DNA from: Serratia marcescens | GTDB lineage: Bacteria; Pseudomonadota; Gammaproteobacteria; Enterobacterales; Enterobacteriaceae | Reading direction: 5' to 3' | Length of the DNA stretch: 64,000 nt | Assembly (NCBI RefSeq): GCF_029846115.1 | Contig: NZ_JARVZZ010000002.1 | Span: 1 to 64,000 of the forward strand | In this document: positions 61,837-64,000 of the stretch, piece by piece | Numbering within the stretch: position 1 is the first letter of the stretch | Layout of the letters: the number at the start of each line of letters is the position of its first letter | Made by a program: the position numbers and the translations under genes | Notes under the pieces: model-generated | What the model was told of the DNA's origin: nothing | Databases searched by the model: none | The model's input: the letters and a program-made list of their open reading frames with translations, nothing else

Positions 61837-62272
61837 GCTGTTCTCCTTCCTGGGTGGGTTATCGATCTCTCGTCGGAACCTTGCGCGGCAAAAAAAGCTG
61901 ACGTAGCGACGGCGAACAGGGACAGCAAGGGCGCCGCTTGCGGCGATTCATCCTCCCTTGCGGGCCCAGGGCGACGGTGCTACAAAAGCGGCCGCGTGAG
62001 GCCGATGAGAGATAACCCCAGAGGGATGAGCAGGAACATACCCGACACGGCGAAACGCCGGGGCGTCCTTAGCGATCGCCGGCACAGCGGCGAACAGTGA
62101 AAGTGGCGCCGGCATAGCCGGCTGCAAGCGAAGGGGTTTGTACCTGGCTTTCAGACCTTAGCCGGCAGGCCCGAAACCGCTATGCGGGTTCGGCGAGACT
62201 TGACGCCCGCGCGCGGGCGACTAGTCGAGTAGGGCTCGAGGGCTGGGCGCTTGCGACCGGCCACCGAAGGAA
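61837..62272. repeat. Leading-region long repeat, copy C
   Basis: About 435 bp, highly similar to copy B from the shared GTTCATGCTG start context through ACTAGTCGAGTAGGGCTCGA to GCGACCGGCCACCG. Same hairpins as in B. It precedes the third MNTQNVN gene. The distance between B and C is about 1.97 kb, so recombination between them would delete stbDE. Confidence 0.85.
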
Positions 62273-62472
62273 GCGCCAGCTGGCGTATTGTTGTTTGCAG
62301 CTGTTGGCACCATATTCAAAACATGGGAAACGCCGAATCCAACCAAGAAAAGGCCCGATGCTACCCCACGGCTTAACCACACAGCGAATCACTTTCACTA
62401 ATGAATGGACATAGCACCGAGAGGATATGATTCATAACGCACGTAAAGGGGCCAAGCCAATAATCAGGCAAG

Positions 62473-62495
62473 AAAAAGGCGCCGCCAGGCGCCTT
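62473..62495 (-). terminator. Rho-independent terminator of the small membrane genes
   Basis: On the minus strand AAGGCGCC pairs with GGCGCCTT around TGGC and is followed by TTTTC. It lies 44 bp downstream of the stop at 62539. Confidence 0.8.
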
Positions 62496-62538
62496 GTTAT
62501 TATTATGCTTTCTTTTTGGCCTGTTAAAACACCGGTCA

Positions 62539-62727
62539 TTACCTTGATTTACGCATCAATATCAATTCACAAAAGGCTATCACTACGAGTGACACCATCA
62601 CCGGGAATGCCCATGATTGCCACGTATCACTGGCCCGAGCAATAACAGGAACCTTATCCCGAAGCAGTATTTCCAATAAATAGTATGCTCCGAGTCCCAA
62701 AATCCACTCAATCATGATTAATTTCAT
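62539..62727 (-). CDS. Small two-helix membrane protein
   Basis: A 62-residue protein, MKLIMIEWILGLGAYYLLEI, with a second helix FPVMVSLVVIAFCELILM and a basic end. AAGGAAA is about 8 nt upstream. It follows the 118-residue membrane gene by 48 bp and is followed by a terminator, so they form an operon. Not recognised. Confidence 0.6.
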   Translation of the reverse strand: MKLIMIEWILGLGAYYLLEILLRDKVPVIARASDTWQSWAFPVMVSLVVIAFCELILMRKSR

Positions 62728-62775
62728 AGTATTATTTCCTTATTAATAATCGATGAGTTTATTGACAACAGCAGC

Positions 62776-63132
62776 CTAATCACCGCTACCGCCATCCCTA
62801 TTCATCAATAGTTTCAATGGGAAGGAAACCACCGAACAAAAAACGCCCAAATACATCAATATACTGGACAACTGAGAGGCCATCTCACCCATTCCACTAA
62901 CAACGTTTGAAAAAGGCGATTTCAGAGGTTCTTCTGGTGTAAACTCCGCTCCATAAAATGCGTTAAATACAATAGATGTCAAAATAAAAATCAATCCAGA
63001 ATACAACAAACTAACATTGCATATTGCGCTTAAATGTTTATGAATTTTTTGAAACGCACCATTTTTTGCCTGTTTTATCAGGAAAACAATACCACATGAC
63101 ATCATCAAAACTATCGCAATAACCCCAAGCAT
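62776..63132 (-). CDS. Membrane protein, unknown (118 aa)
   Basis: A 118-residue product with three hydrophobic segments (MLGVIAIVLMMSCGIVFLIK, VSLLYSGLIFILTSIVFNAF, SILMYLGVFCSVVSFPLKLL). GGAGG lies about 6 nt upstream. It is AT-rich compared with psiA upstream. A role such as exclusion, or protection of the new transconjugant, is only speculation. Confidence 0.6.
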   Translation of the reverse strand: MLGVIAIVLMMSCGIVFLIKQAKNGAFQKIHKHLSAICNVSLLYSGLIFILTSIVFNAFYGAEFTPEEPLKSPFSNVVSGMGEMASQLSSILMYLGVFCSVVSFPLKLLMNRDGGSGD

Positions 63133-63253
63133 ATTAACCTCCAGAATAATTTATTTTACTAACTCTCGACATTCACTACATTAACTTTATTTAGGCATCA
63201 CAATCAAATGCCCGTAACTTGTTATTGTGTCACTAACCGCTTCTTACAGTCGG

Positions 63254-63979
63254 TTAGCAGCACATCAGCCGATTGGGAATTCGGGCATCATTATCAGCCC
63301 TGTCAGCAGCGGATAAATCGCTGTTGATCAGACTGACCTGTAGACAATTTTCCCAGAATGGTCTCGCTGACCAGAGGTAGCAATCTAGTTCGGCAAGGCA
63401 TGGGAATCGACTCGTCCACGCCTGTACCAACCCGAACAAGTCACAATCCGCTATTCCCTGCTGCTTAGCACGGCGTACCCAGCGATTAAGTTCCCCCGGA
63501 GTGATGAATGCAAGCTCTATCTCCGCCTGTGCTTTACGCACCTGGTAACGACGCCGTTTATGCTGTCGGATGTTGTCATCGATGCGCGCCTGCCGGGTGT
63601 GTTTCATCGTCAGCCGATGCTCGAACCGCTGACGGCGGCGGCGGTTCACTTCTGGAAACAGCGTGTCGCGAGTGTCGCCGGGCAACGGGGAATAACAGTG
63701 CTCTCCCCTGCTGGCGATAAGGGTGTCGAGCGCGTCCATATAGTCTTCTTTGCGCGTGGCATGGCGGCGATCGCCGGGCTGGTAGGTTACATCAATCATG
63801 CGAAGATCCTTGGCTGAAAGTGTGGGCCGTCCGGTTAACTGGCGGAAAAACGCCATAGCATATGGGTAGACGGGCAACCGTCTGCCCGCTTCACGCCGGG
63901 CTTCGACCTGCGCGATGGCCTGCCAGACGGCCTGCCGATACGGGTGCCACGGCACCAGAGCGAGATGATTTGGGATCAC
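63254..63979 (-). CDS. psiA: PsiA plasmid SOS inhibition protein A
   Basis: A 241-residue protein in PsiA pattern. The GTG start at 63979 is chosen since IPNHLALVPWHPY then aligns with F PsiA MSARSQALVPLS, and GGAGG lies 10 nt upstream; a TTG at 63985 is also possible. Shared blocks are YPYAMAFFRQLTGRPTLSAK, PLPGDTRDTLFPEV, KAQAEIELAFITPGELNRWV and TSRFPCLAELDCYLWSARP. psiA follows psiB, which helps suppress SOS during entry; psiB should lie just beyond the window edge. Confidence 0.87.
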   Translation of the reverse strand: MIPNHLALVPWHPYRQAVWQAIAQVEARREAGRRLPVYPYAMAFFRQLTGRPTLSAKDLRMIDVTYQPGDRRHATRKEDYMDALDTLIASRGEHCYSPLPGDTRDTLFPEVNRRRRQRFEHRLTMKHTRQARIDDNIRQHKRRRYQVRKAQAEIELAFITPGELNRWVRRAKQQGIADCDLFGLVQAWTSRFPCLAELDCYLWSARPFWENCLQVSLINSDLSAADRADNDARIPNRLMCC

Positions 63980-64000
63980 AGGCAATGCCCTCCCATCCGC

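Noticed and set aside
1-64000. CRISPR arrays, tRNA or rRNA genes
   Set aside because: No regularly spaced repeat-spacer units and no tRNA or rRNA signatures were seen on either strand by eye.

Overview
The window reads as part of an F-type (IncFII-like) conjugative plasmid of an Enterobacterales host. The tra proteins look like homologues of the F plasmid proteins along their whole length. The replicon has the IncFII copB - copA - tap - repA layout, and the right-hand arm carries leading-region genes including psiA. The genus cannot be fixed from the sequence; the fimbrial genes resemble the E. coli/Klebsiella/Serratia type 1 fimbriae.

Layout from left to right. (1) 1-7.5 kb: a complete type 1 fimbrial operon (fimA-I-C-D-F-G-H, leftward, fimH cut by the window edge) behind a 311-bp invertible promoter element with 20/21 inverted repeats, next to a FimB/FimE-type recombinase. 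(2) 7.6-16.3 kb: a decayed accessory stretch of nested IS6, IS3/IS2 and IS91-type remnants. It also holds a PapI-like regulator, a LuxR-type regulator, a small cysteine-rich secreted protein and the wreck of a colicin V/microcin-type exporter (cvaA fragment, cvaB pseudogene). (3) 16.3-18.9 kb: the IncFII replicon with antisense RNA, leader peptide and both key promoters visible. (4) 19.0-48.9 kb: the F-type transfer operon, transcribed leftward, traA-L-E-K-B-(2 small genes)-V-C-trbI-(insert)-dsbA-like-W-x-U-trbC-N-F-x-trbB-x-H-G-S-x-D-I-x-PLD nuclease-traX. No traJ, traY, traT or finO was found. (5) 48.9-52.4 kb: a regulatory/cargo block where traJ and traY would normally lie: queC, a queuosine-precursor (VUT) transporter, two XRE regulators and traM. 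(6) 52.45-52.87 kb: oriT with a recognisable F-like nic region and two phased clusters of GANTC (TraM-type) motifs. (7) 52.9-64 kb: the leading region, which enters the recipient first. All its genes except orf169/geneX and the IS are leftward. It holds DUF932, a methylase-like protein, several unknown genes, an StbDE toxin-antitoxin pair and psiA.

The F-like nic sequence lies on the + strand, so the + strand should be the transferred strand moving rightward. Leftward leading genes would then use that single strand directly as template. Three long, hairpin-rich direct repeats (about 55.3, 59.9 and 61.8 kb) each sit immediately upstream of a gene starting MNTQNVN. They are candidates for Frpo/ssi-type single-strand promoters, which I consider the most interesting feature together with the queC/VUT cargo at the head of the tra operon.
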